The notes under the pieces were generated by a model. It did not search any database, was not told the origin of the DNA, and saw only the letters and a program-made list of their open reading frames with translations. Both the position numbers and the translations under genes were made by a program. From Cercis canadensis (lineage: Eukaryota > Streptophyta > Magnoliopsida > Fabales > Fabaceae), in contig QAOA01008251.1 of NCBI GenBank assembly GCA_003255065.1, positions 47,792 to 111,791 of the forward strand: 64,000 nucleotides of DNA, in the 5' to 3' direction. Shown one piece after another: positions 12,401 to 21,060 of this stretch (within the stretch, counting starts at the first letter, position 1; every line of letters starts with the position of its first letter).

Positions 12401-14173
12401 GGGCAGGGCTCTAGGTCAAAGTCATGATAGTCGGTATTCACATTTACATGACTATCCCACAAAGCTCGGATGTGTCTAGCCCTAATCGATGGTTTAACTT
12501 CCCTAACCCGTTGGTGAACAAACAAAGGGACAGAAACCCTCTCAGGAGGCCCCCCGCTCAGAGAACCAGAAGAAGAAATGGATACCTCACCAGAAGAAGA
12601 CATCTCGAGTAGAAGAAGGAAAAGCTACCTGGGTATCGCAAGCTCGAGAGAAAACAAGACTCCTTGAAAGAGCATAGGCGAAAGTGTAGGCGAAAGTTCA
12701 GTCTTTCTTTTTTGTTCAGCACAGCTTCTGGAACTCGTTCGTAAAAAGTGCAACAAAATATAAGTCTCCCATATTTATACCGTTCCACTTTCATCATCTA
12801 ACGAACCAGATGGATCTCATTCAACGGTCAGGATTAGCGCCGCATCGTAGCCCGCGAAGCGACAACGCCGCCTCCTATACCGTCATTACTCACCTCGAGA
12901 CACAAACCCTGCAGCCTCAGCAATAATTGCCTGCCGTCCCATTTCTACCTTGCCAGGTGGCACCAAGATAACCGTTTACTTAAAACGAAATATTTTGGTT
13001 TGGCGCCATTTCTTTTAAAATCCGAGGACATAAAGTCTCGGACTTCCTTTTTGGGGCAAGTGTGGTGGCCCTAAAGAATGGGCCCATATACGCAAGAGCC
13101 CAAACAAAGTTATGACCCGAAAGGCCCAAACGACAAAACGGGTCACTTATTTCGCCCGACCCGCCAGCTCATGCTTTCCATCTACTATAAATAGTCCTTG
13201 ACCCAGCACAAGGAAGGGGACAAAAAATTCTCGCTTACTAACAATCATAATCCTGCTTTTCAGTCCAAATCAATCTGACTTAATCTTCGGAGCCCGGTAA
13301 ACCTAACCCGGCCGGGCAGTTTTTCCCCGCAGGTTACTAGGTCGCCTGACAGGCAGGAATTGATAGCCGACCTCGGTGACCCGACCTCACTGATTGCGCC
13401 CGACCTCAAGCTCAGGCATCGTCAAATACAGATCATGCACTTCCATTTCTATGCTGCTTCCACAAGTAAAGAATGTGTGAATGTTTACGTTTCAGGGTAT
13501 GGCAGTGATTCGTAGAATTATTATATCTTCTTAATTTGCTTCAATCAAATAATGAAATCATGTGATTAACAAATTAAGTTAANACTTGCTGGTAAGGTAA
13601 GAATACAGATCATGCACTTCCATTTCTATGCTGCTTCCACAAGTAAAGAATGTGTGAATGTTTACGTTTCAGGGTATGGCAGTGATTCGTAGAATTATTA
13701 TATCTTCTTAATTTGCTTCAATCAAATAATGAAATCATGTGATTAACAAATTAAGTTAATAAAATATAACATGCAGCAAGAAGCTCAAAATCTAGCATAA
13801 ATATTTGCAAATATGAATATACATCCCAACAAGATTTTTGAGTTTTTTGATTCCTTCTGGCAATGACTAAGTTTATCTGAAGCCAATTTGATAACAGGGA
13901 AGTGAAGTTGTAAGCTATAAACCCTATATTGTTCATGAATTTTCCCTCACTTTCTTTTCTATTAATTACCTGTTGGCACTTCTTTTCATTTATTTATGGT
14001 TTATATAACAATATCATCTGGAGTTTAGAAATCTGAAAAATTGACAGACAATAGAAAGAAAACATACATGTATGTGAATGGCTTTTGAGAAGTTTGGGAC
14101 TCACTGGAAGACAATGAAGAAACAACAGCGCCAGGAGCAATATACTGAATATAGCACGCTTCCTGCACCCCAT
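3427..14173 (-). CDS. Small secreted Gly/His-rich protein, two exons split by an LTR element
   Basis: Inferred gene: exon 1 at 14173-14068 and exon 2 at 3728-3427, minus strand. Exon 1 begins MGCRKRAIFSILLLALLFLH, a clear signal peptide, and runs to a GTATGT donor in phase 1. Exon 2 starts after TTTTCAG in the matching phase and reads KARPLSSPPAVAVCINRRGG followed by GGGH-type repeats. The joined product would be about 135 residues, like plant secreted glycine-rich proteins of unknown role. Without the mobile element the intron would be about 640 bases. A competing donor (GTGAGT, 14104) is out of phase with exon 2. The last 25 residues are hydrophobic and unlike the rest, so the true 3' end may differ. 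A Tat retroelement sits in the intron in the opposite orientation. The pairing of the exons is my inference. Confidence 0.4.
3864..3868. repeat. Target-site duplication, left copy (AATAC)
   Basis: AATAC directly precedes the 5' LTR and recurs directly after the 3' LTR at 13425-13429. Five bases is the usual target-site duplication of Ty3/gypsy integrases. The copies are identical. Confidence 0.9.
3869..4231 (+). repeat. 5' LTR of the Tat element
   Basis: 363 bases beginning TGTGGTGGCC and ending GGCATCGTCA, matching 13061-13424. A TATAAATA box at about 3993-4000 marks the U3 promoter. Confidence 0.95.
4234..4250 (+). promoter_or_regulatory. Primer-binding site of the Tat element
   Basis: TGGCGCCGTCTGTGGGA begins two bases after the 5' LTR. 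The TGGCGCC start is shared by PBS sequences of plant Tat and Athila elements and would pair with a tRNA 3' end. Which tRNA is not settled here. Confidence 0.7.
4289..5518 (+). mobile_element. gag region of the Tat element
   Basis: This region encodes the capsid-like gag part. Its C-terminal half contains the retrotransposon gag domain (around FDGLTDPREHLENY, then ALQWFSNLPPNSI and LKDYMNRYTKL), as seen in plant gypsy elements. The N-terminal third is Pro/Ser-rich and poorly conserved. It is followed by the pol region, whose start carries a zinc-knuckle-like C-x2-H-x4-H-x4-C motif. Confidence 0.85.
5531..9760 (+). mobile_element. pol region of the Tat element (PR-RT-RH-INT)
   Basis: Domains appear in this order: a zinc-knuckle variant (CAFHQGRGHDTDDC), an aspartic protease with DQGSSADV, a reverse transcriptase with the YVDD active site, RNase H domains including a second one near SVDGSS typical of Tat/Ogre elements, and an integrase with an HHCC zinc finger, the catalytic DDE core (LDLLGPF, IDNGTQFTD) and a C-terminal tail. 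These make DNA copies of the element RNA and insert them. The region is largely readable but carries a small number of breaks, consistent with a young but inactive copy. Confidence 0.9.
9805..10200. repeat. Minisatellite, about 6 copies of a 61-65 bp unit
   Basis: The core TTTGCAACCTCCATCGCGAG recurs at 9841, 9902, 9963, 10026, 10087 and 10152, giving spacings of 61, 61, 63, 61 and 65 bases. It lies between integrase and the minus-strand ORFs. Tandem repeats at this place are a known trait of Tat-group elements. Confidence 0.9.
10512..12603 (-). mobile_element. Minus-strand ORF block (aORF) of the Tat element
   Basis: Long open stretches run antisense to gag-pol. Read on the minus strand, the first (from 12603) encodes a globular region with LTGFEMEFLRVVNAAPTQIH and NGWGFLRAFQAM, resembling the putative gypsy-type transposon domain found in plant elements. 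A short basic/Ser-rich stretch follows, then a long Glu/Ala/Arg coiled coil with an acidic tail (GNDDAEV-like) ending near 10512. Extra antisense ORFs downstream of integrase are known in the Tat lineage. Their function is unknown. The stretches are probably separated by introns, which I do not resolve. They read in the same direction as the host gene that holds the element. Confidence 0.75.
13045..13060 (+). promoter_or_regulatory. Polypurine-tract region of the Tat element
   Basis: A TTTTTGGGGCAAG stretch ends directly before the 3' LTR, where the primer for plus-strand DNA synthesis is expected. The match to a consensus tract is loose; the position supports it. Confidence 0.5.
13061..13424 (+). 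repeat. 3' LTR of the Tat element
   Basis: 364 bases, about 98.6% identical to the 5' LTR, with the same TG...CA ends, followed by the second AATAC. Confidence 0.95.
13425..13429. repeat. Target-site duplication, right copy (AATAC)
   Basis: Identical to the left copy at 3864-3868. Confidence 0.9.
13425..13759. other. Assembly join: flank duplicated around an N, with an empty insertion site
   Basis: The 158 bases at 13425-13582 repeat without visible change at 13602-13759, with an N at 13583 between them. The bases after the N (13584-13606) equal the left flank of the retroelement (3846-3868) and run straight into the right flank with one AATAC. This is what an allele without the insertion would look like. 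The simplest reading is two overlapping contigs from different haplotypes placed side by side. Confidence 0.85.
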
Positions 14174-15255
14174 CTTTCTCCCTTCAATTTAAGGAGCACA
14201 AATGGAACCTCACTTCAATCTGTTAATTATACTTTAATTGAAGCAGGTATTCCATAGGTACCGATACTTTTATCTTCTCTTTAAGCGAATTTTGTTTTTC
14301 TTTTAAAAAAAGAGGCTGGATTCTTGTTATTTGTGAGCCTACTTGAAAAATATAACAAATAAAATGGAATATATTTTGGAATATTGAATTTGCCTCCACT
14401 AGTTATTGAAAGAGTTTTTGTATTCAAAGCAGTTTTGAATTTCTCTATTCTAGAGAAGACTTTTGCTATATGAGGAGAGGTTTTTAATATAAAAGCTCTT
14501 AAAGCACTTTATCTCTAACTTGAAAATCCACTTTAGGTTTAATGGTAGTTTTAATTTAGTGAAATGAACAATTTGATTTTGATCTTCTTATTTTAAAATG
14601 AGACTTAGTTTTTCAAGTTTCACAAAATGAACTAATTAATCTTAAAATTTAATTCAAAAATTAATTGTTTGTTCTGACGTAACACACAAGTAGCAGTAAA
14701 TGCTTTAGAATTTTTTATTTTAGCCATTTAATTTTAACTGCCATTTGACACCCCTCCTCTGCCGTTGACTGGTGCTCCCGTAGTCTACGACTAGGATCTG
14801 ACATTGATTGCTTCACTTCCCCCTTTGCCTTCTCTCAGTTGGAAAATGAAAGTGTAGGAACAAGTCCACATTGGTTAAAGATAAAAAAAACAGAAAGTAT
14901 ATAAAGTAGAATGACACAAGTCTAAATGCCTTAGGTGTTTTGGATAAAAAGTGACCCACTCAACATAAAAACAACATTCTCTAAAAGCTTGGATGGAGCC
15001 CACTCATATATTTCAACACTCTCAATTGCATTTCAATGGGCGAAGAAAAATTCTAACACCCTTCTTCTGAATTTGATGGAGGAGGAAGGATCAGGTGGAT
15101 TCAACCTCCGTAGCTTCTTCTCGTCCCGGATCTTCGTTTCTGCTATGTTCTCCCTCCTTTTCATTGCCACACTTTCTGTTCTCTTCAGCACCAATCCATC
15201 CACACAGCTTTTGTTCTGTTTTTGAACCCCCAAGCCCCAAACCTTCCGCACCAAT
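14174..15255. other. Intergenic; no gene seen
   Basis: Upstream region of the inferred Gly/His-rich gene and 3' side of germin copy 1. It is AT-rich with no supported coding sequence. The open frames overlapping 14935-15255 look random. Confidence 0.5.
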
Positions 15256-15795
15256 TCAATTTGAAGCCTTTGCTTCAAGAAAAGCCTTGAGTTTCTGAAC
15301 GGTAGCAGCATCAGTCTTGAAAGCCTTAGCAAGGACAACATCACCAATGGCAGTGCCAAAGAGGGTGATTGATAGTGAAACAGTTGCAGGATTTACACTA
15401 CCAAAAGCGGATATGGCAACAGCAGGTAAGTGACCTCCATTATATTGGAAGTGCAGAGTTTGTTAGTGGTGTCAATGAAACCAACTTCAAGACTTCCTGA
15501 AGCAACAAGAAGAAGCTCAGCTGAGCGAGGGTGGGTGAGAAATGGGTTAACACTACCAGCTGGGAACTGAAGAATAGCTGAGGGCACGCTTTGGCCATTT
15601 AGTGCTGGAAACTGTGCTACACTTGCTTTTGTTGCCTTAAAGCTTGGTGGAACTGGGGAGCGAGCAATGCCACGCGTTCCGGTGAATGTGAAGAAATTTC
15701 CATCTATGGTTAAGTTAGAGTTTTCAGGGATAATGAAGTCTGATTGAATATTTGGATCACTTGCTTGAGCTACCCAACAAATGGCAAAGACTATT
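15256..15795 (-). pseudogene. Germin-like protein pseudogene, copy 1 (GLP9 type)
   Basis: Germin-like proteins are secreted cupins of the apoplast. The minus strand reads ASDPNIQSDFIIPENSNL, then DGNFFTFTGTRG, SVPSAILQFPAGSVNPF, THPRSAELLLVASGSLEVGF and DTTNKL. It then jumps, in another frame, to HFQYNGG and a normal C-terminus ending FLEAKASN. Compared with copy 2, about 20 residues between TNKL and the second cupin box are missing, which also shifts the frame. The 5' end is lost: homology stops inside the signal peptide near 15792, where LTR-like sequence begins. Two independent lesions make this a pseudogene. The family is clear; GLP9 membership is inferred from the DPDILTDFI-type N-terminus and the lack of an intron. 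Confidence 0.85.
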
Positions 15796-16135
15796 GAATC
15801 TTGGAGCAAAGAATGTGATCCAAGCACAAGAATGAATTGTATTGAATTGAATCGTATAGATACAACGATTACAATATATATAGCAACTTGATCTAAAGCT
15901 TAACTAACAGAAACTAATTTAACCGCCTAACTGTCATATCTGATATATAGAACACGGGCGTGTTCACTAACTAGCGATGTTAACACGGGCGTGTTCATTA
16001 ACTTGACATTGACACGGTATGCTACTGGTATGACATGGGCGTGTACTTCCCTTCAACACGGGCATGTCATTGGTATGACATAGGCGTGTCTAATAAAGAC
16101 AGCTACAAGAGAAGAAACAGTGTTCAACCACAGAT
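15795..16135 (-). mobile_element. LTR-like segment, probably a copia-type solo LTR
   Basis: On the minus strand the segment runs from TGTGGTTGAACACTG to CCAAGATTCA, about 340 bases with TG...CA ends. It contains several ACACGCCCGTGTT-like words and an AT-rich stretch like the R/U5 part of plant copia LTRs. It directly abuts the broken 5' end of germin copy 1. No matching target-site duplication was found, so the borders and the element type are tentative. Confidence 0.35.
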
Positions 16136-17112
16136 TTGTAAAATACTATATCTTTGATGATAATCCTATCCTTTAAGTAGTCAATTTATATGAATTACTT
16201 AATTATCTTTGTTCTTAGAGAGCCAATATGTGAACCCTGTACACAGCTCAATTGATGTTTATAAAGCACATTCTTATTTTCAGTTCAGCTACATGAAAAA
16301 TTTAGAACAGAAAAGGAAAAAGCCAAAAGAATATGCTTCAAACTCTCTGCGTACATTATGGAGGTGTGAGCTTGATGTAAATTCTGAGTTCTTGAGGCAA
16401 TGAAGTGCTCGGATGCATATACTAAAGGATGTATCTAGATATGAAGTAGGTGAACAAACATTGCCAATTTTTGTTCTTTTCACTCACCCTTCGTGTACTT
16501 CTACGTGAGATTGTGTTTGATATTGGAAATACCTCAAAATGAAGCAATTATGAAAAGAAAATGAGGGCACAGAGCAGAGGAAGAGACGCAGACAGAGGGT
16601 TGACAGGCAACCATTTCATATTTTTAAAATCAGTTTCTTGGATTTTTGGAACAAATTAAGTGAAATTCCTTTCTCACTTTGACACATTCGGATTTGTTAG
16701 CATGGTCCTTGATAACATATCCTAAGGCATGTCATAACAAGGCTAAGTTGTAGAATATCCCCCATTGTAGCAAGTTGGAATATTATAATGAAAGGATACA
16801 AAAGGATTTTTAAATTAAAACCATGAATGTGCCAAACTCATTTAGTTCAATTATTAACTTGCTATTTTTGCTATATATGCTCATCTATTATGATAGCTGC
16901 AATTACAACAAAGTACCTTTGTAATCTTCATAAGTTGTTGTCGTCCGGATAGATTAAGAAAAGAAAAATCTTTGTCATCCTCAAAGTTTCCAACCAGGCA
17001 ACCCCAAAAAAATAGAGCACTCCCAAAGGCTCGAGCACCTCATCCCCTAACCATTATAATAGAAATCCTTAACTTGAGGACTAACCCTCTTTATACCTCA
17101 AAATTTTACACC
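16136..17112. other. Intergenic, between two germin relics
   Basis: AT-rich sequence with no supported gene. The last 200 bases form the upstream region of germin copy 2. Confidence 0.5.
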
Positions 17113-17743
17113 ATGTCTTCCACTAACCTGAAACTCCTCTCACTGATGATCTCTGCTTTTGCCATTGTGAAAATAGTAACGGCTAGTGACCCAGATATCC
17201 TCACTGATTTCATACTCCCCGAAGGTGCAAACAAAACGAAGTACTCAAAGCCTTCAAGGTAACAAAGTACTCAAAGCCTTGCGTGTCCTTGTGGAAAACG
17301 AAGTACTCAAAGCCTTCAAGGTAACAAAGGCAAGCAAGGCAGAGTTTCCAGCTGTGGATGGACAAAGTGTCTCTTATGCTGCCCTTCAATTCCCAGGTGG
17401 GACTACTAACCCACTTCACACCCACCTTCGCTCTGCTGAGCTACTCTTCGTGGCTCAGGGTTCTCTTCAAGTGGGATTTGTGGACACAACCAATAAGCTA
17501 TTCATTCAGAAACTTCAGTCACGGGACATTTTCATATTTCCTAAGGGACTTGTGCACTTCCAATACAATGCTGATCCCAAAAAGTATGCTCTGGCTATAT
17601 CTGCATTTGGTAGTGCTAGTGCTGGGACAGTATCGATTCGTAGCACTTTGTTTAACACTAGCATTGATGACAATGTCTTGGCTTTGGCCTTCAAGACTAA
17701 TGTTGCCACCATTATATCTTTGAAGAAAGGCTTTGCTTCCTAA
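17113..17743 (+). pseudogene. Germin-like protein pseudogene, copy 2 (GLP9 type)
   Basis: The ATG at 17113 opens MSSTNLKLLSLMISAFAIVK, a signal peptide, then ASDPDILTDFILPEGANK. There the frame is lost. It resumes as FKVTKASKAEFPAVDGQS, then GGTTNPLHTHLRSAELL (first cupin box with His-x-His and Glu metal ligands), GSLQVGFVDTTNKL and IFIFPKGLVHFQYN (second box), ending LKKGFAS. The FFTFTG segment present in copies 1 and 3 is gone. In its place is extra copies of a nearby sequence: GTACTCAAAGCCTT occurs at 17241, 17267 and 17303. This looks like a deletion repaired with locally copied DNA. The downstream frame is open to a normal C-terminus, so the break is confined to this spot. Confidence 0.85.
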
Positions 17744-17892
17744 GCTAATAGTATTAAAAAATTAAAAGGCTTGCAGTCTCTTAACTCTTAGTTGATTTTT
17801 CAACCTATGAAACAAAGTTCTACCATGAAATGCATGAGAAACAATGACCAGAGTCATTGGAAAAACTACATCAGCAACTACAAGTCTACAAC

Positions 17893-18000
17893 CACGGTGA
17901 AGAGAGTCTCATCTATAGTTTAGTTATAGCTCTAAGGGACTACAAAGTCTGATAGCACATCTGGCTCGCTTGCTTTGGCGATTCAGCAAAAGGAACAGCT
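17893..18000 (-). pseudogene. Germin-like relic, copy 4 (5' fragment only)
   Basis: The minus strand of this stretch aligns with copy 1 from the end of the signal peptide through TIDGNFFT. Shared words include ATCAGACTT and ATAGATG, with a similar spacing, but several stops are present. Only about 100 bases are recognisable; no remainder was found on either side. It is an old, truncated copy in the same orientation as copy 1. Confidence 0.5.
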
Positions 18001-18645
18001 TATAAAGAAAAGAGACAGTATATTTTAACTGAGAGGAGGCCATGATAGGCTAGGCTGGTTAAGGGATAATGTCATTGGTACACGTAGTGATTTGATCATA
18101 GTCAAATCATTTTAGAGTACGATTCATAAGAACTATGTGATTTGATGTCTACAAAGCACATATTTGTCTGATTTTGTTTTTATGTTAAATAATTCAAAGT
18201 CGTTAAGGGGGAACCCAGTAAGAATATGCTGCTATATTCGAATGTGTGAATAGATGGTTACCAAGCAAAAAGTGATGAAAAATTCTTTGAATTTTCCACA
18301 GGATAGAAACTGTCAAGAGAGAAATTTGATTATAGTCAAGGGCACAATTAAGGGTACCTAAAACTCGCAATACAATGAAAATAAAAGATATTTCCTTCTC
18401 TAAAGGATAAGAAAGGAATTTCAACTAAACACTTGATAAAATATGGTCAAGTTGAGCCACTCCTGTAAATGCCTTCTAGCAACAAATAACACAATCAAAC
18501 AGCAGATATAACGACAACAGATGCACAGCTAGGAATTTAGCATCCAAATTGGGCGGCAGTTAGACAGAAAACCCTATAATAAATAGAACGCTTCAGAAAG
18601 CCCAAGCACAAGATATTTTTCAGCTTCAACCCTCTCTTGTACACC

Positions 18646-19195
18646 ATGTCTTCCACTACCCTGAAACTCTTTTTACTGGTGATCTCTGCTTTTGCCCTTG
18701 TGAAAATAACAATGGCAGGTGACGCAAATATCCTCACTGATTTCATAGTCCCCGAAGATGCAAAAAATATTGATGCGAAATTCTTCACCTTCACTGGCAT
18801 GCGAGTCCTTGTGGAAAATTTCCAACCACCCACAGTGTTTAAGTCGTTGAAGGCAAACTTGACAGAGTTTCCAGCAATTAATGGACAAGGTGTCTCTTAT
18901 TCTGTCCTTCAATACCCAGGTGGGACTCTTAACCCACCTCACATCCACCTTCCACCCTCGTGGGGCTGAACTACTATTGGTTACTCAGGGTTCCCTTCAA
19001 GTGGGATTTGTGGACACAACCAATAAGCTTTTCACTCAGAAACTTCAACCAGGGGACATGTTCCTAGTTCCTATGGGACTTGTGCACTTCACATACAATG
19101 CTGAACCCAACACATCTGCTCTAGCTATAGCTGCATTTGGTAGTGCTAATGTGAAAGCGCATGTGTCATTTGCTTTAGTTGGTGAAGTCTCTTGA
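18646..19195 (+). pseudogene. Germin-like protein pseudogene, copy 3 (GLP9 type)
   Basis: The ATG at 18646 opens MSSTTLKLFLLVISAFALVK, then GDANILTDFIVPEDAKNIDA, FFTFTGMRVLVENF and GGTLNPPHIH. An extra seven bases (a partial copy of TTCCACC) fall within the first cupin box and shift the frame. The next frame reads RGAELLLVTQGSLQVGFVDT, then PGDMFLVPMGLVHFTYNAEP, and stops early after SFALVGEVS. That is about 35 residues short of the C-terminus in copy 2. It is the best preserved copy at the 5' end but cannot make a full cupin. It is colinear with copy 2, 1.5 kb downstream, so the two probably arose by tandem duplication. Confidence 0.85.
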
Positions 19196-20331
19196 GAAGA
19201 TTGTAATGATCAAAATCAAAATTACTTCATCAAACAAGAAAATGTTCGGGATGAGAAGAAACAATTTTTTTTTTTTTGCCATGACCGAAGAAACTAATTT
19301 TACATAATCTTGTGATTTAGTTATCTCATTTTTGTTTTTTAAGAAAGTGATTATACAACAAGCTAGCCTGTCTCTTTTTAAAATTTTACTCAATTTAATT
19401 TTTATAATGTAGTACTAATACTCAACCATTAAAATATTTTCTAGAGACATTTTTATGTCATTTTTAACATAATTATTCACGGTAAAAAAATTTTTCTGGA
19501 CATGATTTGTTAAGGTTGATTTACCCCAATATTATAGTTTTATAACTTATTTATACATTTATAACAGTTTTAATTTTATTTATCTTAATATTACACTTTT
19601 AAAAAATTAAAAAACAAAAAAAAAGTCTGATGTGTGAGCCTCACGACGTTTTCCTTCTTGATGAGTTCTACAATCATTTCTAAAATTTAGTGTACACGAC
19701 AAGAAAGGACACGTCATGGCTCTATTGACGTGTTTAGTGGGCTCGACGCGTCAAACTTTTTTTTAAAATGTAATATTTAAGTATATAAATTCAAAGTGTT
19801 ATAATTATGTAAATAAATTTAAAAACAGTAATATTAAGTTAAAAGACCCGATTTCTTAAATACCACCATTTCTTATAATTTTCTTAATCCCTTCTATGTT
19901 CCAACTAACTTTCTGTCACATTTATTCCTTTCCCTAGTAACTGGAGATAGTCCTAACCGTAAATACATTAATCAGAAGGGTCCAGGTCCACATCTATGGT
20001 CCAAAAACCAGAAGAAAAAGGAAAATAGAAAAATAACCGTCCACTGTCTACGCTGGTCTCAAATAATATAACCGACCGCAACCGAGTATTGTCGGTCAAC
20101 CAAAATTATTTTTAACAATATATTTCCCAGAACAGAAGTTTTTTTTTTTTTCAGAAAACGAAAAACCCCATCACCTCGAGTGGACACTGGCCTGTTTGTG
20201 TATTCTAAATTATACACTTTCCACCTTAGCTCTCTCTCTCCACCGTTCTCTCAGATTCCCAAGGTTGTTATATCATACTTGTACGGTATATAGGCTTTTC
20301 ACCAACAAAAGCCTCCGAATCAGAACCGGAA
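19196..20331. other. Intergenic with one MITE; promoter side of the S40 gene
   Basis: It holds the MITE at 19520-19843. The last 300 bases include CT-rich leader sequence before the S40 start codon. No other gene is visible. Confidence 0.5.
19520..19843. mobile_element. MITE-like inverted-repeat element, family A
   Basis: Two AT-rich arms of about 100 bases (beginning TTTACCCCAATATTATAG on the left) pair as imperfect inverted repeats around a GC-richer centre. No coding capacity. The inner arm words AATATTACACTTTTAAAAAA resemble the element at 26861-27266, so both are placed in one family. Borders are approximate and no target duplication was confirmed. Confidence 0.6.
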
Positions 20332-21060
20332 ATGGATCTCTACGATCCACACCGGTTCCCCCACCGTAAACCAACTACTACCGAGCGCTTCCTCGGCCTC
20401 CTCGAAAACCCTAGCTCCTCCAGCAGCACTAACGGTGGCGACGAGCTCAACGAGGACGACGTCGTTTTCCTTACCGGCGACTATTCTGAACCCAACCATC
20501 CCTCTACCCCTTCTTCTTCCTCCACCTCACCCACCCCTCGCCACCACCTTCACCCTTCCCTCAATCACCACAACCACAAAGGTTTCGGTCCCCCCGATGC
20601 GTTCGGTATCCTCGCCGCTCTTCCAGAGAACGAAGCATCAACCAGTGTCCGAAGCGTTTCGCATTTCTTCCATAAGGCATCGGTATCTTCGACTTCTTCG
20701 TCTTCTTCATCGTCTTCGCGTTTTATTCCCGTAATTCCCAAGCCACCGCAGGACCGAATTCCGTTACATACTTCCTCGTCGTCTGTAAAGTACCACCAGT
20801 CAGCTCCGTTGAATGTTCCGGTTTTGTCCGAGGCAATGATGAACAGGAGGAGGAGACCCCGCGAATTCGATGAAGACGATGGCGATGAAGATTACGAGGA
20901 CGAAGAGATGTTGCCTCCACATGAGATTGTGGCGAGGAATTCCGCGCAGTCGCCTATGCTCGCTTACTCGGTTCTCGAAGGAGTAGGGAGGACGTTGAAA
21001 GGGAGGGACTTGCGCCAGGTTCGGAATGCAGTGTGGCGCCAAACAGGTTTTCTTGATTGA
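20332..21060 (+). CDS. Senescence regulator S40 family protein (DUF584)
   Basis: A single-exon gene for a 242-residue protein. The N-terminus (MDLYDPHRF, TTTERFLGLL) and the C-terminus (LPPHEIVARNSAQSPMLAYS, VLEGVGRTLKGRDLRQVRNA, VWRQTGFLD) are the hallmarks of the plant S40/DUF584 family. These are nuclear proteins whose transcripts rise in ageing leaves and under stress, thought to affect the timing of senescence. Between these motifs lie low-complexity stretches: Ser/Thr/Pro-rich at about residues 55-70, a poly-Ser run at about 118-130 and an acidic run (DEDDGDEDYEDEEM) near 180. Such linkers are usual for the family. The ATG at 20332 lies in a plant-like context and gives a full-length product. 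The family call is firm; which Arabidopsis S40 paralogue it matches is not determined. Confidence 0.9.
   Translation: MDLYDPHRFPHRKPTTTERFLGLLENPSSSSSTNGGDELNEDDVVFLTGDYSEPNHPSTPSSSSTSPTPRHHLHPSLNHHNHKGFGPPDAFGILAALPENEASTSVRSVSHFFHKASVSSTSSSSSSSSRFIPVIPKPPQDRIPLHTSSSSVKYHQSAPLNVPVLSEAMMNRRRRPREFDEDDGDEDYEDEEMLPPHEIVARNSAQSPMLAYSVLEGVGRTLKGRDLRQVRNAVWRQTGFLD

Larger units (their letters stand above)
3869..13424 (+). mobile_element. Full-length Tat-lineage Ty3/gypsy LTR retrotransposon
   Basis: A 9.56 kb element bounded by two LTRs and a 5 bp target-site duplication. Order: 5' LTR, primer-binding site, gag, a pol region with protease, reverse transcriptase, RNase H and integrase, a minisatellite, a minus-strand ORF block, polypurine tract, 3' LTR. 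The order of enzyme domains (RT before integrase) makes it Ty3/gypsy. The protease motif DQGSSADV, the zinc-knuckle variant and the extra minus-strand ORFs near the 3' end point to the Tat group. The LTRs differ at about five substitutions and one single-base indel over 363 bases, about 1.4%. That suggests roughly half a million years at commonly used plant LTR rates. The coding part is nearly whole but carries a few breaks, so it is treated as a fossil. Confidence 0.95.

Noticed and set aside
10512-12603. Minus-strand open frames as host genes
   Set aside because: They lie wholly between integrase and the 3' LTR, where Tat elements are known to carry antisense ORFs.
13425-13759. A genuine tandem duplication of 158 bases
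   Set aside because: The N between the copies and the empty-site junction after it fit two haplotypes joined by the assembler better than a real duplication.
14101-14104. GTGAGT at 14104 as the donor of the signal-peptide exon
   Set aside because: It ends in phase 0 and would put exon 2 out of its glycine-rich frame; GTATGT at 14067 gives the right phase.
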